Assembly (NCBI RefSeq): GCF_001552195.1
Contig: NZ_BCQS01000003.1
Location: 930,001-994,000 of the forward strand
DNA length: 64,000 nucleotides
Origin: Actinomadura latina NBRC 106108
Lineage (GTDB): Bacteria > Actinomycetota > Actinomycetes > Streptosporangiales > Streptosporangiaceae
Direction: 5' to 3'
Shown here piece by piece: positions 1-7,961 of the stretch (positions are counted from its first letter, which is position 1; each line of letters starts with the position of its first letter). The notes beneath the pieces were generated by a model. It was given only the letters and a program-made list of their open reading frames with translations, was not told the DNA's origin and did not search any database. Both the position numbers and the translations under genes were made by a program.

Positions 1-1
1 C

Positions 2-586
2 ACCGAGAGCTTCGCCGAGGTCGTCATCGGCCCCGCCTTCGACGACGAGGCCGTCACCGTCCTCAAGAACCGGTTCAAGAACGTCCGGCTGCTGGTCTGC
101 CCGGACGCCCCGGCCGGCGCGACCGAGTACCGGCGCATCGACGGCGGCGTCCTGCTGCAGGGCGTCGACCGCGTGGACGCGCCCGGCGACGACCCGTCCA
201 CCTGGGAACTGAAGACCGGCGAGGCCGCCGACGACGCGACGCTGCGCGACCTGGCGTTCGCGTGGCGGGCGATCCGCTCGGTGAAGTCCAACGCGATCCT
301 GCTGGCCGCCGGCGGCGCGACCGTCGGCGTCGGCATGGGGCAGGTCAACCGGGTCGACTCCGCCAAGCTCGCCGTCGCGCGGGCCGGCGCCGAGCGGACC
401 GCGTCCGCCGTGGGCGCGTCGGACGCGTTCTTCCCCTTCCCGGACGGCCTGGAGGTGCTGACCGAGGCGGGCGTGAAGGCGATCGTCGAGCCGGGCGGCT
501 CCGTCAACGACGACAAGGTCATCGAGGCGGCGGAGAAGGCCGGGATCACCCTGTACTTCACCGGCGTCCGGCACTTCTACCACTGA
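2..586 (+). CDS. purH: Bifunctional AICAR formyltransferase / IMP cyclohydrolase, C-terminal part (5' end outside window)
   Basis: PurH catalyses the last two steps of purine synthesis: it formylates AICAR with 10-formyl-THF and cyclises FAICAR to IMP. The window begins inside the gene; frame 2 is open from the first base to the TGA at 584-586, leaving about 194 residues of the AICAR transformylase domain. Diagnostic stretches are [26 protein letters not shown] and the terminal FTGVRHFYH, all typical of PurH C-termini. The next enzyme gene, folD, supplies the folate cofactor and is preceded by a ZTP riboswitch, which fits co-regulation of purine and one-carbon metabolism. A hairpin terminator follows directly. 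The identification is secure; only the N-terminal half is missing. Confidence 0.96.
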   Translation, partial: TESFAEVVIGPAFDDEAVTVLKNRFKNVRLLVCPDAPAGATEYRRIDGGVLLQGVDRVDAPGDDPSTWELKTGEAADDATLRDLAFAWRAIRSVKSNAILLAAGGATVGVGMGQVNRVDSAKLAVARAGAERTASAVGASDAFFPFPDGLEVLTEAGVKAIVEPGGSVNDDKVIEAAEKAGITLYFTGVRHFYH

Positions 587-598
587 CCGGCGGCCGGC

Positions 599-628
599 CC
601 GGTGTGGCGGAGAACACCGCCGCACCGG
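599..628 (+). terminator. Hairpin terminator after purH
   Basis: An inverted repeat pairs 599-610 with 617-628 (12 bp with one G-U pair) around the 6-nt loop AGAACA. It starts 13 nt after the purH stop and is followed by GTTTGG. U-poor hairpins of this kind are normal terminators in high-GC actinomycetes. Confidence 0.7.
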
Positions 629-732
629 GTTTGGCCCCGGATATTCCACTCCGCACTGCGGGTAGCCTCGGCCCGGCCGCGCCTTGATGACCCTCCCTTG
701 ACCCCGGCGCGGGCGTTCCATGAGGAGGCGCG

Positions 733-909
733 ATGGACGTGCTGCTCGCCGTCATGCTGAGGTCGGTGTACCTGGCGGACTCCCTGCTGATGGACTCCCG
801 GCAGGTGATCGGGCTGATCGCGGCCTTCCTCGCCGCCGTCCTGGCCGCCCAGCTCGGCTGGCACGGCACCGACCGCATCATCACCTCGCGGCAGCGCTCC
901 GAGGACTGA
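733..909 (+). CDS. Small single-span membrane protein, function unknown
   Basis: A 58-codon ORF starts with ATG after a strong GAGGAGG ribosome site at about 722-728. The protein has a short polar start, then a hydrophobic stretch at about residues 24-42 ([19 protein letters not shown]) and a basic tail (ITSRQRSED), so it should be a single-pass inner-membrane protein. It lies between purH and the folD riboswitch on the same strand. Its support is the ribosome site, GC-rich third positions and a clean membrane segment; I recognise no family and assign no function. Confidence 0.6.
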   Translation: MDVLLAVMLRSVYLADSLLMDSRQVIGLIAAFLAAVLAAQLGWHGTDRIITSRQRSED

Positions 910-937
910 CCCGCCCCGCCGCTACCATGGGTTTTCA

Positions 938-1012
938 CGCGACTGGCGCGGCAAGGTGGATCACCACCGGGGAGCGAACGACAGTCCGGACACCGCGCGC
1001 CTGGGTGGACGG
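938..1012 (+). promoter_or_regulatory. ZTP (pfl) riboswitch upstream of folD
   Basis: The segment has the conserved elements of the pfl/ZTP riboswitch in the right order: GACTGGCG at 941-948, a small GTGG/CCAC hairpin, CCGGGGAGCG at 967-976, and CCGCGCGCCTGGGT near 993-1005. GGCG in the first block can pair with CGCC in the last one as the expected pseudoknot. The class binds ZTP/ZMP and turns on one-carbon and purine genes when 10-formyl-THF is short (established for RF01750). It ends about 60 nt before the folD ATG. A possible -10 (TACCAT, 923-928) lies just upstream; I see no convincing -35. Confidence 0.85.
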
Positions 1013-1069
1013 GACCTCGAGCCGGGCCCGGCCCCGCGGGGCCCCGGCGAGATCCACGCGGAGGAACGC

Positions 1070-1918
1070 ATGACGGCACAGATTCTGGACGGCAAGGCCA
1101 CGGCCGCCGAGATCCGCTCGAACCTCAAGGTGCGCGTCGAGGCGCTCCGCGACCGCGGCGTGACCGTCGGGCTCGGCACCGTGCTGGTCGGCGACGACCC
1201 GGGCAGCCACGCGTACGTCGGCATGAAGCACCGCGACTGCGCCGAGGTCGGCATCGAGAGCATCCGCCGCGACCTGCCCGCCACCGCCACCCAGGACGAC
1301 GTCGAGCGGGCCGTCGCCGAGCTGAACGCCGACCCCGCGTGCACCGGCTACATCGTCCAGCTCCCGCTGCCGAAGGGCCTGGACGAGCAGCGCGTGCTGG
1401 AGCGCATCGACCCGGCCAAGGACGCCGACGGCCTGCACCCGGTGAACCTCGGCCGGCTCGTCCTCATGCAGCCGGGGCCGCTGCCGTGCACCCCGAAGGG
1501 CATCGTCGAGCTGCTGCGCCGCTTCGACGTCCCGATCAAGGGCGCGGAGGTCACCGTCGTCGGCCGCGGCATCACGGTCGGGCGCTCGCTCGGGCTCCTG
1601 CTGACCCGGCGCAGCGAGAACGCGACCGTCACGCTCTGCCACACGGCGACCCGCGACCTGGCCGCGCACACCCGCGCCGCCGACATCGTCGTGGCCGCCG
1701 CCGGCGTTCCGGGCCTCATCACCGCCGGCATGGTCAAGCCGGGCGCCGCCGTCCTCGACGTGGGCGTCTCCCGTGTGGACGGCAAGCTCGCGGGTGACGT
1801 CGCCGCCGACGTCCGGGAGGTCGCCGGATGGGTCGCGCCCAACCCCGGCGGTGTCGGGCCGATGACCCGCGCCATGCTGCTCGTGAACGTCGTCGAGGCC
1901 GCCGAGAAGAGCCTCTGA
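1070..1918 (+). CDS. folD: Methylenetetrahydrofolate dehydrogenase / methenyl-THF cyclohydrolase
   Basis: FolD interconverts 5,10-methylene-, 5,10-methenyl- and 10-formyl-THF in the cytoplasm using NADP(H), so it supplies the formyl donor for PurH. The ATG at 1070 follows GAGGAA and gives 282 residues, the usual family length. The open frame runs further upstream, but that part is the riboswitch. Visible features are the catalytic lysine in [10 protein letters not shown], the substrate motif [13 protein letters not shown], the [12 protein letters not shown] loop, the Rossmann segment [13 protein letters not shown], and the C-terminal [14 protein letters not shown]. In this Rossmann motif threonine replaces the more common proline. 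A strong hairpin follows the stop. Control by the ZTP riboswitch is the most likely regulation. Confidence 0.97.
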   Translation: MTAQILDGKATAAEIRSNLKVRVEALRDRGVTVGLGTVLVGDDPGSHAYVGMKHRDCAEVGIESIRRDLPATATQDDVERAVAELNADPACTGYIVQLPLPKGLDEQRVLERIDPAKDADGLHPVNLGRLVLMQPGPLPCTPKGIVELLRRFDVPIKGAEVTVVGRGITVGRSLGLLLTRRSENATVTLCHTATRDLAAHTRAADIVVAAAGVPGLITAGMVKPGAAVLDVGVSRVDGKLAGDVAADVREVAGWVAPNPGGVGPMTRAMLLVNVVEAAEKSL

Positions 1919-1927
1919 CACGTGGCC

Positions 1928-1960
1928 GGGGCCGCCACTCAGCACCGAGGTGGCGGCCCC
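1928..1960 (+). terminator. Hairpin terminator after folD
   Basis: A perfect 11-bp stem pairs GGGGCCGCCAC (1928-1938) with GTGGCGGCCCC (1950-1960) around an 11-nt loop, 9 nt after the folD stop. There is no U tract, as is usual in this GC range. It may also serve the convergent FHA gene. Confidence 0.75.
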
Positions 1961-2067
1961 GCACACATTGCTCCTGGCCGGGCCGCGCCGTCACTTGCGC
2001 CGCCCCGTCGGAGGTTCAGCGATCGCCCTCATGCTCGCGCTGCCGGGAGGGCGACCGCAGGTTCACA

Positions 2068-2796
2068 TCAGCTGGCCCTCCGTCCGGCCGTGCTAGGGGC
2101 CGGACGTCCCGGCCCGTGGGCGTGGCCGGGGCTGCCCGGCCTCCGGTTCTCCGTCGTCCCCCGCACTCCGGGGACCCGGCCGTCCATCGGCGGACGGCCC
2201 TGGTGCGGAACGTGCACCGGTGGCAGCGGACGGACGAGGCCCATCGCGATGACCTCGTTGGCGAGCCGGGTGCGCCGGTTGGCGCCCTCGGGGATGCGGA
2301 ACTTCTGGTAGAGGCGCAGCAGGTGCTGCTTGACGGCCGCCTCCGTCACCACCAGCTCGCCGGCGATGTCGCGTGCCGTGGCGGGGGCCACGAACGCCTC
2401 GTCGGACAGGGCGGGTCGGCACAGCGAGGTCAGCACGTCGACCTCGCGGCGGGTGAGCTCGGGCGCGACGGCGCGCCGCAGTTCGACGTCCGGGTCGACC
2501 TCCTCACGGGGGATGCCCCCCAACCGGCAGCGCGCCGTGCCGAAGCTCACGACGTCACCGTCCTCCAGCACACGGCGGGCGATCGGCCGGCCGTTGACGC
2601 GCGTCCCGTTGCGGGACAGGCCCATGTCCACCACGTAGACGTACGGACCGCGTCGGACGATTTCTGCGTGCAAACGGGACACACTCGGGTCGTCGAGGCG
2701 TACGTCGACTCCTCTCCCTCTCCCGACCGTCGTAACGTCGGGGCGCAGCGGCATCACCAGCCCGCTGTCCTCGATCCGCATGAACGGCCCCTCCAC
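2068..2796 (-). CDS. FHA-domain protein with C-terminal helix-turn-helix
   Basis: The 242-residue protein has a forkhead-associated domain at about residues 12-90, shown by VGRGRGVDVRLDDPSVSRLH (the phosphothreonine-binding GR and SRLH signatures) and LSRNGTRVNG (the NG motif). Next comes a helix-turn-helix-like segment at about 113-185 (TRREVDVLTSL, ATARDIAGEL, TEAAVKQHLLRLYQKF) that resembles LuxR/GerE-type output domains. The tail is Pro/Gly-rich and disordered. The GTG start has GGGAGG at a suitable distance. FHA domains read Ser/Thr-kinase phosphorylation, so this is probably a phosphorylation-responsive DNA-binding protein. It faces folD and sits on the opposite strand within an otherwise metabolic block. 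Confidence 0.85.
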   Translation of the reverse strand: MEGPFMRIEDSGLVMPLRPDVTTVGRGRGVDVRLDDPSVSRLHAEIVRRGPYVYVVDMGLSRNGTRVNGRPIARRVLEDGDVVSFGTARCRLGGIPREEVDPDVELRRAVAPELTRREVDVLTSLCRPALSDEAFVAPATARDIAGELVVTEAAVKQHLLRLYQKFRIPEGANRRTRLANEVIAMGLVRPLPPVHVPHQGRPPMDGRVPGVRGTTENRRPGSPGHAHGPGRPAPSTAGRRAS

Positions 2797-3024
2797 GGCA
2801 GTCCTCCCAGCTAGTTAGCGACCCCTGTCTGCCGGGTTACCCGGGCGCCGTGCCGTCACACCCTCCTACTGGCGAGTAGCACCGATGGCGCAAGGGATTC
2901 CGGCCTCTCCGGCATCACCCGGGCACCCTGTGTCACACCGCTTTTCCGGCCGATGGGCGACAAGACGGACCGTTCCATCGCGGCGATGTCGTCCGGTCGC
3001 GCGATCGGCGATACCGTGAGGACC

Positions 3025-3465
3025 ATGAGCACTCAGGTGCACCGGCGCAGGCGCAGGGCGCCGCGACGCAGGGGCGCCGCGCCGCACTGGCTGGCGCAGC
3101 TGCCGTACCTGCTCGTGCTCAGCGGGGTGGGCGCCGGCCTGACCCTGTGCGCTTTCAACTACTTCCGCAAGGGCTCCGGCCTGATGGCCGCCGCACTGCT
3201 CGTCGGCGCGCTCGCCCGGCTGCTGCTGCCCGAGTCGCAGCTCGGCCCGCTCGCCGTCCGCAGCCGGTCGGTCGACTGCTGGACGCTCGTCCTCCTCGGC
3301 GAGATGGTCGCGTTCGTGTCGCTGAGCGTCCCGCCGATGAACAAGACCGGCCTCGTCCTCGCGGGCGCGTTCGGCATCCTCATCGCCCTCACGGCCGCGG
3401 CCCGCGGCATCCGGCTGCTCATCGCCGGACGCCGCTCCGCGCCCGGAAACGGACCACCGGGCTAG
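3025..3465 (+). CDS. DUF3017 membrane protein
   Basis: A 146-residue protein with a very basic N-terminus ([12 protein letters not shown]) and three hydrophobic spans at about residues 24-45, 52-68 and 90-130. DUF3017 proteins regularly follow folD in actinobacteria (Rv3356c/Rv3355c in M. tuberculosis), and the position here matches, although an FHA gene has come between. The ATG at 3025 follows GTGAGG; the longer frame from 2953 has no ribosome site. No biochemical role is known for the family, and I infer only an integral membrane location. Confidence 0.8.
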   Translation: MSTQVHRRRRRAPRRRGAAPHWLAQLPYLLVLSGVGAGLTLCAFNYFRKGSGLMAAALLVGALARLLLPESQLGPLAVRSRSVDCWTLVLLGEMVAFVSLSVPPMNKTGLVLAGAFGILIALTAAARGIRLLIAGRRSAPGNGPPG

Positions 3466-3591
3466 TGCGTCGTCCCAGGTGGCGGCGTTCGGGGCCAGGC
3501 CAGGTCTAGACCGCGTGACCGCCTCGGCTAGCCTAGCCAGTTGAGCCTTACAAGGACTGCTGGCCAGGTGTAGGAAAGGGACAGCACAAGC

Positions 3592-4809
3592 ATGCCCAAG
3601 ATCAAAGTAGCGGGCCCGGTCGTCGAACTCGACGGCGACGAAATGACGCGGATCATCTGGAAATTCATCAAGGACCAGCTGATCCTGCCCTACCTCGATG
3701 TGGACCTGAGGTACTACGACCTGGGGATCGAGCACCGTGATGCCACGGACGACCAGGTCACCATCGACGCCGCCAACGCCATCAAGGAGCACGGCGTCGG
3801 CGTCAAGTGCGCGACCATCACCCCCGACGAGGCGCGCGTCGAGGAGTTCGGCCTGAAGAAGATGTGGCGGTCCCCGAACGGGACGATCCGCAACATCCTG
3901 GGCGGTGTGATCTTCCGCGAGCCGATCGTGGTGTCCAACATCCCGCGCCTGGTGCCGGGCTGGACCAAGCCGATCATCATCGGCCGGCACGCCCACGGCG
4001 ACCAGTACAAGGCCACCGACTTCGTCGTCCCCGGCCCCGGCAAGGTGACGATCACCTTCACGCCGCGGGACGGCTCCGAGCCGATGGAGATGGAGGTCGC
4101 CGACTTCCCGGGCGGCGGCGTCGCCATGGGCATGTACAACTTCGACGACTCCATCCGCGACTTCGCGCGGACGAGCATGCGCTACGCGCTCAACCGCGAG
4201 ATGCCGCTGTACCTGTCGACGAAGAACACGATCCTCAAGGCCTACGACGGCCGGTTCAAGGACCTCTTCCAGGAGATCTTCGAGACCGAGTTCAAGGCCG
4301 ACTTCGAGGCCAAGGGCATCACCTACGAGCACCGGCTCATCGACGACATGGTCGCCGCCGCGCTCAAGTGGGAGGGCGGCTTCGTCTGGGCCACCAAGAA
4401 CTACGACGGCGACGTCCAGTCCGACACCCTCGCCCAGGGCTTCGGCTCGCTCGGCCTCATGACGTCCGTCCTGATGACCCCGGACGGCAAGACCGTCGAG
4501 GCCGAGGCCGCGCACGGCACGGTGACCCGCCACTTCCGGCAGCACCAGCAGGGCAAGCCGACGTCGACCAACCCCATCGCGTCGATCTTCGCCTGGACCC
4601 GCGGCCTCGAGCACCGCGGCAAGCTGGACGGCGACAAGGAGCTGATCGGCTTCGCCCGCTCGCTCGAAGAGGTCTGCGTCGAGACCGTCGAGCACGGCCA
4701 GATGACCAAGGACCTGGCCCTGCTGGTCGGCGGTGACACGCCGTACCTGACCACGCAGCAGTTCCTGGAGGCGCTCGACACCAACCTCCAGAAGAAGATC
4801 AACGGCTGA
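3592..4809 (+). CDS. icd: NADP-dependent isocitrate dehydrogenase
   Basis: Icd oxidatively decarboxylates isocitrate to 2-oxoglutarate in the TCA cycle, reducing NADP. At 405 residues with [21 protein letters not shown] at the N-terminus, it belongs to the homodimeric, eukaryote-like IDH subfamily (as M. tuberculosis Icd1) rather than the E. coli type. Substrate and metal elements visible are [12 protein letters not shown] (serine loop), [20 protein letters not shown], and [11 protein letters not shown]. The ATG follows AGGAAAGGGA. The next gene is malate dehydrogenase on the same strand, so two TCA enzymes are adjacent; mdh appears to have its own promoter. Identification is certain at family level. 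Confidence 0.97.
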   Translation: MPKIKVAGPVVELDGDEMTRIIWKFIKDQLILPYLDVDLRYYDLGIEHRDATDDQVTIDAANAIKEHGVGVKCATITPDEARVEEFGLKKMWRSPNGTIRNILGGVIFREPIVVSNIPRLVPGWTKPIIIGRHAHGDQYKATDFVVPGPGKVTITFTPRDGSEPMEMEVADFPGGGVAMGMYNFDDSIRDFARTSMRYALNREMPLYLSTKNTILKAYDGRFKDLFQEIFETEFKADFEAKGITYEHRLIDDMVAAALKWEGGFVWATKNYDGDVQSDTLAQGFGSLGLMTSVLMTPDGKTVEAEAAHGTVTRHFRQHQQGKPTSTNPIASIFAWTRGLEHRGKLDGDKELIGFARSLEEVCVETVEHGQMTKDLALLVGGDTPYLTTQQFLEALDTNLQKKING

Positions 4810-4905
4810 CCCCCCGAGTCTTCCGCCGAGGCCGTCCTGGATCCGTCCGGGGCGGCCTTCCGCGTGTTCCGGGGCGGCGCCATGCCGGTGGGTGCACCTG
4901 GGGGG

Positions 4906-4961
4906 TTGCCGGGTAGGGGACGCGCGATAGCCTGAACCACGGAAGTATCTCGACGGCGAGA
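4906..4961 (+). promoter_or_regulatory. Probable mdh promoter with downstream inverted repeat
   Basis: TTGCCG (4906-4911) and TAGCCT (4928-4933) are separated by 16 bp, a reasonable vegetative promoter. A predicted start near 4940 places the inverted repeat TCTCG-ACGG-CGAGA (4948-4961) just downstream of it, where a bound repressor would block transcription. The regulator is unknown. Confidence 0.5.
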
Positions 4962-5015
4962 GAAACCGCGGCGGCGCGGCTCTTCGGCGGTCGGGTTCGA
5001 AGGATGGCCGCCTGA

Positions 5016-6038
<1,023 letters not shown>

Positions 6039-6048
6039 CCTCTCCAGT

Positions 6049-6085
6049 GGACGAGCCCCGGACCGCACCGGTCCGGGGCTCGTCC
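6049..6085 (+). terminator. Strong hairpin terminator after mdh
   Basis: A perfect 17-bp stem pairs 6049-6065 with 6069-6085 around the 3-nt loop CAC, starting 10 nt after the mdh stop. It is the longest perfect hairpin I saw in the window. Confidence 0.85.
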
Positions 6086-6197
6086 CATGTTCGCGGGCGG
6101 CCGCGTCCACGGGAAGCGAGCGTTCCAAAATGATCTGAAGGCGTCGGTACCGGTCGCTAGTGTGTGATGGCTCGGAAAGGTGATCAGGAGGCGGACG

Positions 6198-7961
6198 GTG
6201 GCGGAACAGGCGTTTCAGGTGGATCTGCGGGGTGTGGTGGATCTGCTCAGCCGCCATCTCTACGCGAGCCCGCGCGTCTACCTGCGGGAACTGCTGCAGA
6301 ACGCGGTGGACGCGATCACCGCGCGGGGCGCGGGCGGCCGGGTCGAGATCGAGACCGGCGGCGGCACGCTCCGGGTCCACGACGATGGGGTCGGGCTCAC
6401 CGAGGACGAGGTCCACACGCTGCTGGCGACCATCGGGCGGTCGTCCAAGCGGGACGAGCTGGGGTTCGCGCGGCACGACTTCCTCGGGCAGTTCGGCATC
6501 GGGCTGCTGTCGGCGTTCCTCGTCGCGGACGAGATCGAGGTCGTGACGCGGTCGGCGCGCGGCGGTGACGCCGTCAGATGGACGGGCCGTTCGGAGGGCA
6601 GCTACCAGGTCGAGCCGGGCGAGCGAGACGAGCCCGGCACGACGGTGACGCTCCGGGCGCGTCCGGGCGCGGGGGAGTTGCTGAGCCCGGAGGTCGTGAC
6701 CGAACTGGCCAGCACCTACGGATCGCTGCTGCCGGTCGATCTGGTCGTCGACGGTGTGCCGATCACGGGGGACGGGCCGCCGTGGCAGGCGTCCCACCGC
6801 GATCCGGGCGGGCGGCGGCGGGCGCTGGAGCAGTACTGCGAGGAGCTCTACGGGTTCACGCCGTTCGACGTCGTCGATCTCGACGTGCCCGAGGCGGGGC
6901 TGACCGGGGTCGCGTTCATCCTGCCCGCGCCCGTTTCGCCGACCGCGCGCGCCGCGCACCGCGTCTACCTGAAGCGGATGCTGCTGGCCGAGAGCGTCGA
7001 GGGGCTGCTCCCCGAGTGGGCGTTCTTCGCCCGCTGCGTCGTGGACGCGGGGGAGCTGCGGCCGACCGCGAGCCGCGAGGCCCTGTACGAGGACGAGCTG
7101 CTCGAATCGGCGCGGCTGGGGCTCGGGGAGGTGCTGCGGCAGTGGCTGGTGAGGCTGGCCGAGACCGACCCGGCGCGGCTCCGCGCCTTCCTGCGGCTGC
7201 ACCAGCTCGGCGTGAAGGCGATGGCGCTGCACGACGACGCCATGCTGCGGATCGTCGACCGCTGGCTGGAGTACGAGACGTCCGCCGGGCCGATGACGCT
7301 GCACGAGTTCCGCCGCCGGCATCCGGACGGCCGGTTCACCGGGAGCGTGGACGAGTTCCGGCGGCTGTCGGCGGTCGCGGGCGCGCAGGGCGTCGGGCTG
7401 GTCAACGGCGGTTACGTGCACGACACCGAGATCATCGAGCGGCTGCCCGACGTGGACCCCGACATCCGGCTGGCCCGGCTGGACGCGGCGGAGCTGACCA
7501 CGACGTTCGGCGTCCTCGACCCGGCGGCGGAGCTGGCGCTGCGGCCGTTCCTCGCGGCGGCGCAGCGGGCGGTGGAGCGGCTCGGCTGCGAGGTGGTCGT
7601 CCGCGACTTCGACCCCGCCTCGCTGCCCGCGCTGTACCTGACCAGCCGCGACGCGCAGTTCCGGGAGGAGCTGACGCGGGCCAGGGAGGAGGCCGGTGAG
7701 CTCTGGGCGGACGTGCTCGGCGCCGTCGACCCCACCGGTGTCGAACGACCCCAGCTGGTGCTGAACTACCGCAATCCGCTGGCCCGGCGGGTCACGTCGC
7801 TGGGCGGCGGCGGGCCGGTCGAGCCGGCCGTCCAAGCGCTGTACGGGCAGGCGCTGCTGCTCGGCCACCATCCGCTGCGGCCCGCCGACACGGCGGTGCT
7901 GAACCGTTCCTTCATCGGCCTGCTGGAGTGGGCCGTCCACTCCCCGGAGGAGCCCAAGTGA
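6198..7961 (+). CDS. Hsp90-family GHKL ATPase, short form
   Basis: The protein of 587 residues starts with a GHKL ATP-binding domain (about 1-200): ELLQNAVDAI holds the catalytic Glu and Mg-binding Asn, VHDDGVGLTEDEVHTLLATI is the Asp-Gly box, and FLGQFGIGLLSAFLVADEI is the lid/G box of Hsp90. A middle domain follows, including VYLKRMLLAE and TASREALYEDE, where the arginine corresponds to the ATP-contacting arginine of Hsp90. It is slightly shorter than HtpG (about 620) and ends without the eukaryotic EEVD tail. GTG at 6198 is chosen because AGGAGG lies 6 nt before it. The stop overlaps the GTG of the TPR gene (GTGA), so both are made together. A chaperone role is inferred from the family. 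Confidence 0.88.
   Translation: MAEQAFQVDLRGVVDLLSRHLYASPRVYLRELLQNAVDAITARGAGGRVEIETGGGTLRVHDDGVGLTEDEVHTLLATIGRSSKRDELGFARHDFLGQFGIGLLSAFLVADEIEVVTRSARGGDAVRWTGRSEGSYQVEPGERDEPGTTVTLRARPGAGELLSPEVVTELASTYGSLLPVDLVVDGVPITGDGPPWQASHRDPGGRRRALEQYCEELYGFTPFDVVDLDVPEAGLTGVAFILPAPVSPTARAAHRVYLKRMLLAESVEGLLPEWAFFARCVVDAGELRPTASREALYEDELLESARLGLGEVLRQWLVRLAETDPARLRAFLRLHQLGVKAMALHDDAMLRIVDRWLEYETSAGPMTLHEFRRRHPDGRFTGSVDEFRRLSAVAGAQGVGLVNGGYVHDTEIIERLPDVDPDIRLARLDAAELTTTFGVLDPAAELALRPFLAAAQRAVERLGCEVVVRDFDPASLPALYLTSRDAQFREELTRAREEAGELWADVLGAVDPTGVERPQLVLNYRNPLARRVTSLGGGGPVEPAVQALYGQALLLGHHPLRPADTAVLNRSFIGLLEWAVHSPEEPK

Noticed and set aside
956..1069. N-terminal extension of FolD
   Set aside because: The segment is the ZTP riboswitch, and ATG 1070 has a ribosome site and gives the normal protein length.
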